A DNA stretch of 52,935 nt from an uncultured Oscillospiraceae bacterium. Lineage in GTDB: Bacteria > Bacillota > Clostridia > Oscillospirales > Oscillospiraceae. Made by a program: the position numbers and the translations under genes. This document shows, one piece after another, positions 25,129 to 31,969 of the stretch. Positions within the stretch are counted from its first letter, which is position 1; each line of letters begins with the position of its first letter. Under the pieces are notes generated by a model, which saw only the letters and a list, made by a program, of their open reading frames with translations, was not told the origin of the DNA and searched no databases. The stretch lies in contig CAKUIM010000014.1 in assembly GCA_934660965.1 (NCBI GenBank), positions 1 through 52,935 on the forward strand, given 5' to 3'.

Positions 25129-25164
25129 AAAAAAAGCGATCCCTCCTAAAATAGGAGAGATCGC
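25129..25164 (-). terminator. Rho-independent terminator downstream of the TetR-type gene
   Basis: On the minus strand a 13-bp stem with one mismatch (arms 25152-25164 and 25136-25148, short A/T loop) is followed by seven T (25129-25135). It lies just upstream of the radical SAM promoter and separates the two genes. Confidence 0.85.
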
Positions 25165-25258
25165 CGGATTTATACAAAATTTAAGGAAATTCGCGTTTTT
25201 ATCCTAAAATACGGCCGAAAGGGCACGCCGCCGGGGCGTCCGCTGCCTGCTGGGCGGG

Positions 25259-25822
25259 TCAGTGCCCGCCGGAGAGGGCCTGCTGGATGAAATACTCTGC
25301 CGTGCCGCGGAAGAGCACAGCCAGCCGGTCCGCCGCCTCGTCCACATCGTCCCGCATCTGGTTCCAGGTGAATTTGAGCAGAAAGCCCAGCAGGGCATAG
25401 CAGAAAAAACTGCCGAGCATATCGAGCCTGTCCTCGGGAATGCCCAGGTCCTTGGTGTGCAGCCGCACCATCCGGATGAAGAATTCCTCCACAGAGGTAA
25501 AGACGTAGCGCTCCAGCCGCTCCCGGGAGATGGAGTTGATGACATGGTATACCAGCTGGGGATTGTCCTGCATCCGATGCAGGGCGGTGCGCAGCACGGT
25601 GTCCCACGGGGCATCCTTGGGGAGGGAGGAGAGGATTTCCGCCTCCTTTGCCCGCAGCCAGGCATCCAGCAGGTCGTAAATGTCGCGGAAGTGATAGTAA
25701 AAGGTGTTGGAGCTGATGCCGCAGGCGGCCACCAGGGCGGACACGGTGATCTTTTCAAAGGGCTGCTTGGTGAGCATGGCCTCAAAGGTCTGCAAAATGG
25801 CTTTTTTGGTGTAGTTTGCCAT
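25259..25822 (-). CDS. TetR-type transcriptional regulator
   Basis: The 187-aa product opens with a TetR helix-turn-helix: KKAILQTFEAMLTKQPFEKITVSALV in two helices, then ACGISSNTFYYHFRDIYDLLDAW. The C-terminal half is a helical ligand and dimerisation domain that resembles the DhaS/TetR_C-like group more than classical TetR. ATG 25822 follows GGGAGGGAGG. It has its own promoter and terminator, with the radical SAM gene next on the same strand, so that gene and its own promoter are the likeliest targets. The ligand is unknown. Confidence 0.85.
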   Translation of the reverse strand: MANYTKKAILQTFEAMLTKQPFEKITVSALVAACGISSNTFYYHFRDIYDLLDAWLRAKEAEILSSLPKDAPWDTVLRTALHRMQDNPQLVYHVINSISRERLERYVFTSVEEFFIRMVRLHTKDLGIPEDRLDMLGSFFCYALLGFLLKFTWNQMRDDVDEAADRLAVLFRGTAEYFIQQALSGGH

Positions 25823-25890
25823 GGGTGCCTCCCTCCCGCGCAAGGGGCGCGCGGCTGCTGATGCCGCAGGATTTCGGCGCTGATGTTATA

Positions 25891-25919
25891 AATATACCAC
25901 AGTTCGCCGCCTTTCTCAA
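25891..25919 (-). promoter_or_regulatory. Sigma-A-type promoter for the TetR-type gene
   Basis: On the minus strand TTGAGA (25914-25919), 17 bp, TATATT (25891-25896), leaving a leader of roughly 60 nt. The rest of 25823-26064 contains an imperfect hairpin (GGGACGGGC/GCCTGTCCC near 25985-26006) and the spoIIIA promoter, but no gene. Confidence 0.7.
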
Positions 25920-26008
25920 GTGGAAAAAGGTGATCGCCCCCTGTTTGCGCGCACGGGCGCACCGGCAGCGGGGCGAGATAGTTTGGGACGGGCCTTTTGC
26001 CTGTCCCA

Positions 26009-26038
26009 GTCATAAAGGCGGACGGGCCCCCATATACT
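26009..26038 (+). promoter_or_regulatory. Sigma-E-like promoter of the spoIIIA operon
   Basis: GTCATAAA (26009-26016), 14 bp, CATATACT (26031-26038) resembles the mother-cell sigma-E consensus (ATA-type -35, CATACAnT-type -10, 13-15 bp between the octamers). It sits 26 nt before the spoIIIAA start, and the B. subtilis spoIIIA operon is known to be sigma-E-dependent. Confidence 0.55.
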
Positions 26039-26064
26039 GTCTCATCACGGAAGAGGTGAGCGCA

Positions 26065-26970
26065 ATGGAACATATGGAAGAAGGCTGCCGTCAGGCGGCG
26101 GGCGTCCTGCCAGAGGCACTGCGCCGGGCGGCGATGGAGCTTGACGGGGCGGACCGGGTGCGGGTGGAGGAATTCCGGCTGCGGCTGGGCCGGCCCATGG
26201 CGGCGGTGACCGCCCAGGGCGAGCGGGAGGTGCCCGGCGAGGCGGTGACGGAGAGCGACCTGCGCAGCGTATTGGAGCAGGCCAGCCGCTTTTCCGCCCA
26301 CACGGTGCTCGACCAGGTGCGCGCCGGGTTTGTCACCATCCGGGGCGGACACCGGATCGGGCTGTGCGGCGAGGCCGCGGTGCAGGACGGCAAGATCTGC
26401 TCCCTGCGGCGGCTGTCCTCCCTGGCCATCCGGGTGGCAAAGCCGGTGTGCGGCCCGGCCCAGGAGGTGCTCGACGCCGTGGGCGGGCGGGACAGGCTGT
26501 GCAGCACCCTCATTGTGGCGCCCCCCGGTGCGGGCAAGACCACCCTTCTGCGGGAGCTGGTGCGGCGCATCTCCGACGGCGAGGGCGCGCGGCCGCTGCG
26601 GGTGGGCCTTGCGGACGAGCGGGGCGAGGTGGCTGCGGTGTGGGAGGGCCGGGCCCAGCTGGACGTGGGAGCCCGCACCGATGTGATGACCGGCTGCCCC
26701 AAGGCGGCGGGGCTTGCCATTTTGCTGCGGGGGATGAATCCGGAGGTGCTGGCCGCCGATGAGATCACGGCGCCGGAGGACATCGAGGCCGTGGCGGCCG
26801 CTGCGGGCTGCGGCGTGGCCCTTCTGGCCACCGCCCACGGCCGCAGCCGGGAGGATTTGCAGCGCCGGCCCCTTTACCGGGACCTGATGGCCCTTGGGGT
26901 GTTCCGGTATGTGGTGTTTCTTGAAAACCGGCGGGGCGTGCGCTGCGTCCGGGTGGAGGAGCTGCTGTGA
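26065..26970 (+). CDS. spoIIIAA: Stage III sporulation protein AA (ATPase)
   Basis: SpoIIIAA is the secretion-type ATPase of the mother-cell-to-forespore channel (A-Q complex) needed for sigma-G activity. The 301-aa product has a Walker A motif APPGAGKTTLLRE near residue 152, a Walker B-like VGLADERGEVAA, and the downstream segments VLAADEI and LLATAHG typical of the PilT/VirB11-like group. ATG 26065 follows AAGAGGTGAG and opens the conserved N-terminus; the frame back to 25816 overlaps the TetR promoter and is rejected. It overlaps spoIIIAB. Confidence 0.96.
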   Translation: MEHMEEGCRQAAGVLPEALRRAAMELDGADRVRVEEFRLRLGRPMAAVTAQGEREVPGEAVTESDLRSVLEQASRFSAHTVLDQVRAGFVTIRGGHRIGLCGEAAVQDGKICSLRRLSSLAIRVAKPVCGPAQEVLDAVGGRDRLCSTLIVAPPGAGKTTLLRELVRRISDGEGARPLRVGLADERGEVAAVWEGRAQLDVGARTDVMTGCPKAAGLAILLRGMNPEVLAADEITAPEDIEAVAAAAGCGVALLATAHGRSREDLQRRPLYRDLMALGVFRYVVFLENRRGVRCVRVEELL

Positions 26971-27479
26971 GGCGCCTTGTGGGGGCGGCGTTGCTGTGCA
27001 TCGGCGCGGCTGCCCCGGGCTTTGCCCTGGCCGCCCGATTGGGCCGCCGTGTGACAGACCTTGAGGCCATGCGCGCCGGCGTGCTTGCCATAGAGCGGGG
27101 GCTGCGCAGCGGCCTTCTCCCCCTGGAGGAGCTGCTGCGCCAGGCGGCCCGGGCAGCCGGCGGCCGGGGAGAGGTGTTTTTTGCCCGCTGCGCCGACGGC
27201 CTTGCGGGGCTCTCCGGCCAGAGCTTTTCCGGCCTTTGGGAGGCGGAGCTTGCGGCCTCGCCCCTGGAGCTTGAGGGCGGGGAGCGCGGGGTGCTGCGCC
27301 GCCTGGGGGGCGTGCTGGGCCGGTATGACGCCGCGGGGCAGAGCGCGGCGCTGAGCGCGGCCGCCCAGGAGCTCTCCGCCTGTTTGGAGCAGGCCCGGGA
27401 GCGGCAGGGGCGGCTGGGCCGGGTCTACCGGGCGGTGGGCGTGTGCGCGGGGGTGTTCCTTGCGATCCTTCTCTGGTAG
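26967..27479 (+). CDS. spoIIIAB: Stage III sporulation protein AB
   Basis: SpoIIIAB is a mother-cell membrane protein with resemblance to type II secretion GspF, thought to work with the SpoIIIAA ATPase. The 170-aa product has an N-terminal hydrophobic helix (LVGAALLCIGAAAPGFALA), a mainly helical Arg/Glu/Leu-rich cytoplasmic region, and a C-terminal membrane helix (VGVCAGVFLAILLW). GTG 26967 overlaps the spoIIIAA TGA (GTGA), so the pair is coupled. Confidence 0.92.
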   Translation: MRRLVGAALLCIGAAAPGFALAARLGRRVTDLEAMRAGVLAIERGLRSGLLPLEELLRQAARAAGGRGEVFFARCADGLAGLSGQSFSGLWEAELAASPLELEGGERGVLRRLGGVLGRYDAAGQSAALSAAAQELSACLEQARERQGRLGRVYRAVGVCAGVFLAILLW

Positions 27480-27495
27480 GGGGCAGACGGACGAG

Positions 27496-27690
27496 ATGAA
27501 TGTGGATTTGATCTTCAAGATTGCGGCGGTGGGCATCCTGGTGTCGGTGCTCAACCAGGTGCTCTCCCGCTCCGGTCGGGACGAGCAGGCCACCATGACC
27601 ACCCTTGCAGGTCTTGTGGTGGTGCTGATGATGGTGGTGCAGGAGATCAGTGACCTGTTCTCCCTGGTAAAAAACCTCTTCGGCCTATGA
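27496..27690 (+). CDS. spoIIIAC: Stage III sporulation protein AC
   Basis: A 64-aa, two-helix membrane protein (IFKIAAVGILVSVLNQVL and ATMTTLAGLVVVLMMVVQ) separated by a short charged loop, the characteristic size and pattern of SpoIIIAC. The start MNVDLIFKIA at ATG 27496 matches the family; the frame back to 27460 lies in spoIIIAB. Its TGA overlaps the ATG of spoIIIAD. Confidence 0.93.
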   Translation: MNVDLIFKIAAVGILVSVLNQVLSRSGRDEQATMTTLAGLVVVLMMVVQEISDLFSLVKNLFGL

Positions 27691-28073
27691 GTGACATCGG
27701 GAAATTCGCGGTGGTGGCGGTGGCGGCGGCGCTGTGCGCGGTGGTGGTGCGCCGTCAGGCGCCGGAGATCGCCCTGGCCCTGGCACTGTGCGCCGGCGTG
27801 GTGCTGCTCTTTGGCTGCGCCGCCCCCCTGGCGGCGGTGCTGGAGTTCTGCGGCGAGCTTGCCCAGGCCGGGGGCCTCTCCGCAGGCCTGCTCCGGCCGG
27901 TGGGCAAGGTGGCGGGCATCGGCCTTGTCACCCGGGCGGCGGCAGACATCTGCACCGACGCCAAGGAGACCGGCCTTGCCGGCGCGGTGGAGACGGCGGG
28001 AACCCTGCTTGCCCTCGGGGCCGCGCTGCCGCTGATGACGGCGGTGCTTCAGGCCCTGGGCGAGCTGCTGTAG
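27687..28073 (+). CDS. spoIIIAD: Stage III sporulation protein AD
   Basis: The 128-aa product has about four membrane segments: VVAVAAALCAVVVR, IALALALCAGVVLLFGCA, VGKVAGIGLVTRAAAD and TLLALGAALPLMTAVLQAL. The conserved AADICTDAKETGLAGAVE stretch is typical of SpoIIIAD. It is a membrane component of the feeding-tube channel, coupled to spoIIIAC by an ATGA overlap. Confidence 0.93.
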   Translation: MSDIGKFAVVAVAAALCAVVVRRQAPEIALALALCAGVVLLFGCAAPLAAVLEFCGELAQAGGLSAGLLRPVGKVAGIGLVTRAAADICTDAKETGLAGAVETAGTLLALGAALPLMTAVLQALGELL

Positions 28074-28085
28074 GGGGGCGGGGGG

Positions 28086-29180
28086 ATGCGTCGGTTACTG
28101 CTTCTGGCGCTGCTCCTGCCCCTTCTGGTGCTGCCTGCCCGGGCGGCCCGGACGGACAGCGCGCTGGAGCGGCAGGAGGAGGCCCTTGACACCGCAGGGC
28201 TGGAGCGGGAGGGCCGCAGCTATCTGGACGGCCTTGACCTGACGCTGGACGACGGTTTGGACGGCGGCCTTGAAAAGCTGCTGGACACCGGGACGCGGGA
28301 GCTGGGGGGCGTGGTGCGCCGGGCCATGGGCTCGGCGGTGCTGCTGGTGCTGGTGGTGCTGCTGTGCGCGGTGGGGGAGGGGGCGCTGGGCGAGACGGGA
28401 CGGGTCCCGGCGGTGTCCCTTGCCGGTACCCTCGGGGTACTGGCGGTGGCGGTAGGGGACGTGCGCTCCCTCATGGGCCTTGGCACAAGCGCCATTGACG
28501 CCATGGCGTCCTTCTCCAACGTCCTGCTGCCCACAGTGGCGGCAGTGACGGCGGCCACCGGGGCCGTCACCGGCGCGGCGGCCCGGCAGATGGCCGCGGC
28601 CCTCTTCTCCGGGCTGCTGATGAACCTCATCCGCGGGGTGCTCATCCCGCTTCTGTACGGCTACATGGCCCTCACCGCCGCCTGGGCCGCCGTGGGAAAC
28701 GACGGGCTGCGGCGGGTCGCTGCTCTTTTGAAGTGGGCAGCAGTGACCATGCTCACGGTGGTGATGCTCGCCTATGTTGGCTACCTCACCGTCAGCGGCG
28801 TGGTGGCCCGGCCGGCAGACGCCTTGGCTGTCAAGGCGGCCAAGGCGGCCATTTCCGGCGCGGTACCCGTGGTGGGCGGCATTCTGGCTGACGCCTCCGA
28901 GAGCGTGCTGGCCGCGGCGGGCATCCTGCGGGGAACGGTGGGGGTGTTCGGTATGCTCATCGTGCTGGGCATCTGCCTTGCGCCCTTTCTGCACCTGGCG
29001 GTCCACTACCTCTTTTATAAAGCGGCGGCGGCCCTGTCCGCGGCCGTAGGCGGCGGGCGCATCCCCGCCCTGGTGGAGCAGCTGGGGAGCGCCTTCGGCA
29101 TGATATTGGGGATGACCGGCGCCTGCGCGCTGCTGCTGTTGGTGTCGCTGGTGTCCTCTCTGATGGTGGTGACGGTATGA
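28086..29180 (+). CDS. spoIIIAE: Stage III sporulation protein AE
   Basis: SpoIIIAE is the largest integral membrane subunit of the SpoIIIA complex. The 364-aa product starts with a signal peptide (RRLLLLALLLPLLVLPARA), has a charged extracellular segment of about 65 residues, and then roughly seven or eight membrane helices, including GSAVLLVLVVLLCAVG, MLTVVMLAYVGYLTVSG and MILGMTGACALLLLVSLV. Its TGA overlaps the ATG of spoIIIAF. Confidence 0.93.
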   Translation: MRRLLLLALLLPLLVLPARAARTDSALERQEEALDTAGLEREGRSYLDGLDLTLDDGLDGGLEKLLDTGTRELGGVVRRAMGSAVLLVLVVLLCAVGEGALGETGRVPAVSLAGTLGVLAVAVGDVRSLMGLGTSAIDAMASFSNVLLPTVAAVTAATGAVTGAAARQMAAALFSGLLMNLIRGVLIPLLYGYMALTAAWAAVGNDGLRRVAALLKWAAVTMLTVVMLAYVGYLTVSGVVARPADALAVKAAKAAISGAVPVVGGILADASESVLAAAGILRGTVGVFGMLIVLGICLAPFLHLAVHYLFYKAAAALSAAVGGGRIPALVEQLGSAFGMILGMTGACALLLLVSLVSSLMVVTV

Positions 29181-29671
29181 CACACTGGATGAGAAGCTGG
29201 GTGCTGTCCATCACCTGCGCGGCGATGGCGGCGGCGGTCATCGAGATCCTGCTGCCCCGGGGCGCGGTGCGGCGGGTGGGGCAGCTGGCGGGGGCTTTGC
29301 TGCTGCTTTTGGCGGCGGTGCAGCCCTTTCTCCGCTGGGACGAGAGCGCCCTTGCGGATCTGCCGGCCTTTGCAGCGGCCGGCGCGGACAGCTCCGCCCA
29401 GGCGGGGGAGGACTGGGCCCGGGAGATCAAAAAACAACTCATAGAGGAGCGCGCGGCGGCATATATTCAGGACAAGGCGGAGGCCCTGGGCATCCGCTGC
29501 CGCCCGGAGGTCTCCTGCGTCATGGACTCCAACGGGGCGGCCGGACTGACGGCGGCGCATATCACCCTCTATGAGGGGCAGGGGCGGCAGGAGGAGCTTG
29601 CCCGCCTGATCGAGGAGGAGCTGGGCATCGCCCGGGAAAATCAGGTGTACGAAGGGGGGCAGGCGCCGTGA
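29177..29671 (+). CDS. spoIIIAF: Stage III sporulation protein AF
   Basis: The 164-aa product has two N-terminal membrane helices (WVLSITCAAMAAAVIEILL and QLAGALLLLLAAVQPFLRW) followed by a soluble domain with the sporulation-ring-building pattern (YIQDKAEALGIRCRPEV, VCSVMDSNG-like). It is somewhat short for the family, mainly at the C-terminus. It overlaps spoIIIAE and spoIIIAG by four bases each. Confidence 0.9.
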   Translation: MTHWMRSWVLSITCAAMAAAVIEILLPRGAVRRVGQLAGALLLLLAAVQPFLRWDESALADLPAFAAAGADSSAQAGEDWAREIKKQLIEERAAAYIQDKAEALGIRCRPEVSCVMDSNGAAGLTAAHITLYEGQGRQEELARLIEEELGIARENQVYEGGQAP

Positions 29672-30186
29672 AGTCAGAAAAGGCCGCCCAGGCGGCGGCC
29701 TGGTGCAGAAAGTGCCTTGGAAGTCTTGGAAAATACCGGTATGTGCTCTGGGTGCTGGCCCTGGGGGCGGTGCTTCTGCTGCTGCCGGGCAAAAAGGACA
29801 GCGCGGCCCGGGAGACAGGGGAGAGCGCAGACGCATCGGAGTTTTCCGTAGAAGAGCTGGAGCGGCGGCTGGAGCAGGCCCTTGGTAAGATCGATGGGGC
29901 GGGGGAGGTATCCCTTATCCTCACCGTGCGCCAGGGGGCGCAGCGTATCCTGGCACAGGACAGCGATTACGACGGGCAGCGCGAGCAGACCGAGACGGTA
30001 ATCGTCTCCGCCGGCAGCGGTCGGCAGGAGACGGTGGAGCTTGCAAGCCGCAGCCCGGTCTTTCAGGGGGCCCTTGTGGTGTGCCCCGGCGGGGACGACC
30101 CGCAGGTAAGGCTTTTGCTGACCCAGGCGGTATCCGCTCTGACGGGGTTGGGCGCGGCGCGGATTACGGTGTGCAAAGGGGGATAG
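29668..30186 (+). CDS. spoIIIAG: Stage III sporulation protein AG
   Basis: SpoIIIAG forms a large ring in the intermembrane space around the forespore. The 172-aa product has a short cytoplasmic part, one membrane helix (YVLWVLALGAVLLLLPG) and an extracytoplasmic domain with LEQALGKIDGAGEVSLILTV and a C-terminal ring-building segment (VRLLLTQAVSALTGLGAARITV). The start is GTG 29668, overlapping the spoIIIAF TGA. Confidence 0.93.
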   Translation: MKSEKAAQAAAWCRKCLGSLGKYRYVLWVLALGAVLLLLPGKKDSAARETGESADASEFSVEELERRLEQALGKIDGAGEVSLILTVRQGAQRILAQDSDYDGQREQTETVIVSAGSGRQETVELASRSPVFQGALVVCPGGDDPQVRLLLTQAVSALTGLGAARITVCKGG

Positions 30187-30217
30187 CCCCCACTAAATCA
30201 ACGGAGGCGTATCAAAG

Positions 30218-30799
30218 ATGAGTGTGTGGAAAAGAAATGCGGTCATCGTGGCCATCGTGCTGTTTGTGGGGGCGGCTGTGTACCTCAACTGGTCCTACAA
30301 CCATAAGGCGGAGGCGGCGGGAACGGCCGGGGCCCAGGAATCGTCCAAGATCTTGGGCCAGGCGGCGCTGGTCAGCGGACAGGAGGACGGCGACGCCCTG
30401 CTCACCGGCGTGGAGGATGATACCCAGGCGGGGACCCAGACCTCCGGCTACTTCGCCTCCGCCCGGCTCAACCGGCAGCAGGCCCGCTCCAGCGCCCTGG
30501 AGCTTTTGCAGAGGGCGGCGGCGGATGAGGGGGCAGACCAGGCCATGATCGACGAGGCCAACGCCTCCATCCAGACCATGGCGGCCTACACCATGTCGGA
30601 GGCCCAGGTGGAGAATCTGGTGGTGGCCAAGGGCTACGGGGACTGTGTGTGCTTCATTGACTCCAATGGGGCGAGCGTGGTAGTGTCCGCCACAGCGGAC
30701 GGCCTTGGAGAGGCGGATGTGGCCCGCATCGCTGAAATTGTGAAGAAGGAGACGGGGCTTGCCATCGCCCAGATCAAAATCATCGAGGCCCAGCCGTAA
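30218..30799 (+). CDS. spoIIIAH: Stage III sporulation protein AH
   Basis: SpoIIIAH joins forespore SpoIIQ across the two membranes to form the channel. The 193-aa product has one N-terminal helix (AVIVAIVLFVGAAVYLNWS), a variable stalk, and a YscJ/FliF-like C-terminal domain (NLVVAKGYGDCVCFIDSNGASVVV, read as two strands, and AEIVKKETGLAIAQIKII). GGAGG precedes ATG 30218. It ends the spoIIIA operon; spoIIQ is not in the window. Confidence 0.94.
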   Translation: MSVWKRNAVIVAIVLFVGAAVYLNWSYNHKAEAAGTAGAQESSKILGQAALVSGQEDGDALLTGVEDDTQAGTQTSGYFASARLNRQQARSSALELLQRAAADEGADQAMIDEANASIQTMAAYTMSEAQVENLVVAKGYGDCVCFIDSNGASVVVSATADGLGEADVARIAEIVKKETGLAIAQIKIIEAQP

Positions 30800-30808
30800 A
30801 ACTTGCGG

Positions 30809-30837
30809 TTGTAATTTCTCTTCTTTGATGGTACAAT
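30809..30837 (+). promoter_or_regulatory. Sigma-A-type promoter for the Asp23-family gene
   Basis: TTGTAA (30809-30814), 17 bp, TACAAT (30832-30837), about 70 nt before ATG 30908. It uncouples vegetative genes downstream from the sporulation operon. Confidence 0.7.
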
Positions 30838-30907
30838 AGATTGCAGGGCGTATTGTGTCTGCGCGCCCGGAGCAAGCTTTGTATCATATATAAGGAGCGT
30901 GAGGCGT

Positions 30908-31267
30908 ATGGCCGAGGGCAGAGAATATATCTCCCGTCCGGACGAGAGCGGCGAGATCCGCATTTCCGAAGAGGTTCTGGCGATGATTGCCGCTGCCGCC
31001 GCCACCGAGGTGGAGGGCGTGAGCGGACTGGGCGCCGGCACCGGGGAGAGCGTGCCGCTGAAGAAGGGCATCACCAGGGCGGTGCGGCTGAATGTCAGCG
31101 AGGATCAGGTCGCGGTGGACATCGCGCTGATGGTCAGCTACGGCTACCCCATCCAGGAGGTGGCCCGTGCCGTGCAGGACGCGGTGGCAAGCGCCGTGGA
31201 GAACACCTGCGGCCTTCCCGTGGCCGGGGTGAACGTGTCTGTCACCGGTGTGACCTTCAAGCGTTGA
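30908..31267 (+). CDS. Asp23/Gls24 family protein (YqhY-like)
   Basis: The 119-aa product matches the Asp23 fold: ISEEVLAMIAAAAATEVEGVSG in two parts, VPLKKGITRAVRLNVS, VAVDIALMVSYGYPI and AVENTCGLPVAGVNVSVTGV. These proteins are linked to envelope stress or, as YqhY in B. subtilis, to fatty-acid synthesis control next to accBC; accBC are absent here. AAGGAG is 10 nt from ATG 30908, while GTG 30899 is only 1 nt from it. The gene has its own promoter and terminator and is followed by nusB as in B. subtilis. Confidence 0.92.
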   Translation: MAEGREYISRPDESGEIRISEEVLAMIAAAAATEVEGVSGLGAGTGESVPLKKGITRAVRLNVSEDQVAVDIALMVSYGYPIQEVARAVQDAVASAVENTCGLPVAGVNVSVTGVTFKR

Positions 31268-31276
31268 TCGGCTCTG

Positions 31277-31306
31277 ATGCCGGGCAGGAGACTGCCCGGC
31301 ATTTTT
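31277..31306 (+). terminator. Rho-independent terminator after the Asp23-family gene
   Basis: ATGCCGGGCAG (31277-31287) pairs perfectly with CTGCCCGGCAT (31292-31302) over loop GAGA, followed by TTTTT. Confidence 0.9.
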
Positions 31307-31352
31307 GCGGAAAAAATTCCATGGATGCGGGCAGAAATGTACGTTTCAGGGG

Positions 31353-31381
31353 TTTCTTTTTTTATGCAGAGTGTGTATAAT
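31353..31381 (+). promoter_or_regulatory. Probable promoter for the nusB-recN gene cluster
   Basis: A perfect -10 TATAAT (31376-31381) with only a weak TTTCTT at the 17-bp -35 position. It follows the terminator at 31277-31306 and precedes nusB by about 90 nt. Confidence 0.5.
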
Positions 31382-31469
31382 ATTCACCATCATGAATAAT
31401 GGGCTGGCCCGTGCCCCTTGGGGCGGACAAGGCCGGCGTGCCTCTTCAAAAGGGGCAAGGAAAGGATAG

Positions 31470-31934
31470 ATGGCCATGACCAGAAGCGCAGCGCGGGAGA
31501 TCGCGGTACATTTTATATTCGAGCTTGGCTTTACCGACCTGGATGCCGACACCCTGCTGGCGCGGGATTTGACGCCGGAGACGTTTGCCCAGTTCGCCCC
31601 GGAGGAGCCCCTTTACGCCCAGTTCCCCGATGAGGAACAGGCGGCCTACATCACCGGCCTTGTCCGGGGGGTGTACGCCCACGGCGCGGAGCTGGACGGC
31701 TACATCGCCCAGTACGCCAAGGGCTGGCGCTTTGCCCGGATCGACCGGGTGGCCGCGGCCATCATGCGCCTTGCCATGTATGAGATCCTCTACATGCCCG
31801 AGGTGCCCAACCGTGTGGCCATCAACGAGGCGGTGGAGATCGCCAAGAGCTACCTGGACGACGAGGTGGTCAAATTCATCAACGGCATCCTGGGCTCCTT
31901 CGTCCGGGCGGAATTCCCCGAGGAGAACGGCTGA
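31470..31934 (+). CDS. nusB: Transcription antitermination factor NusB
   Basis: NusB binds boxA RNA with NusE/S10 in rRNA antitermination. The 154-aa product is all-helical with the signatures SAAREIAVHFIFELGF, GVYAHGAELDGYIAQYAKGW, IDRVAAAIMRLAMYEILYM and VAINEAVEIAKSYLDDEVVKFINGIL (each shown in part). ATG 31470 is close to AAAGG; ATG 31476 is an alternative. A TsaD-like gene follows 35 bp later where B. subtilis has folD. Confidence 0.94.
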   Translation: MAMTRSAAREIAVHFIFELGFTDLDADTLLARDLTPETFAQFAPEEPLYAQFPDEEQAAYITGLVRGVYAHGAELDGYIAQYAKGWRFARIDRVAAAIMRLAMYEILYMPEVPNRVAINEAVEIAKSYLDDEVVKFINGILGSFVRAEFPEENG

Positions 31935-31969
31935 AGCCGCCTATATTCCACAGGAAAGGAGGCTTCGCC

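Noticed and set aside
25204..26838. A 544-aa minus-strand frame spanning TetR and spoIIIAA
   Set aside because: It crosses two divergent promoters and is out of frame with both real genes.
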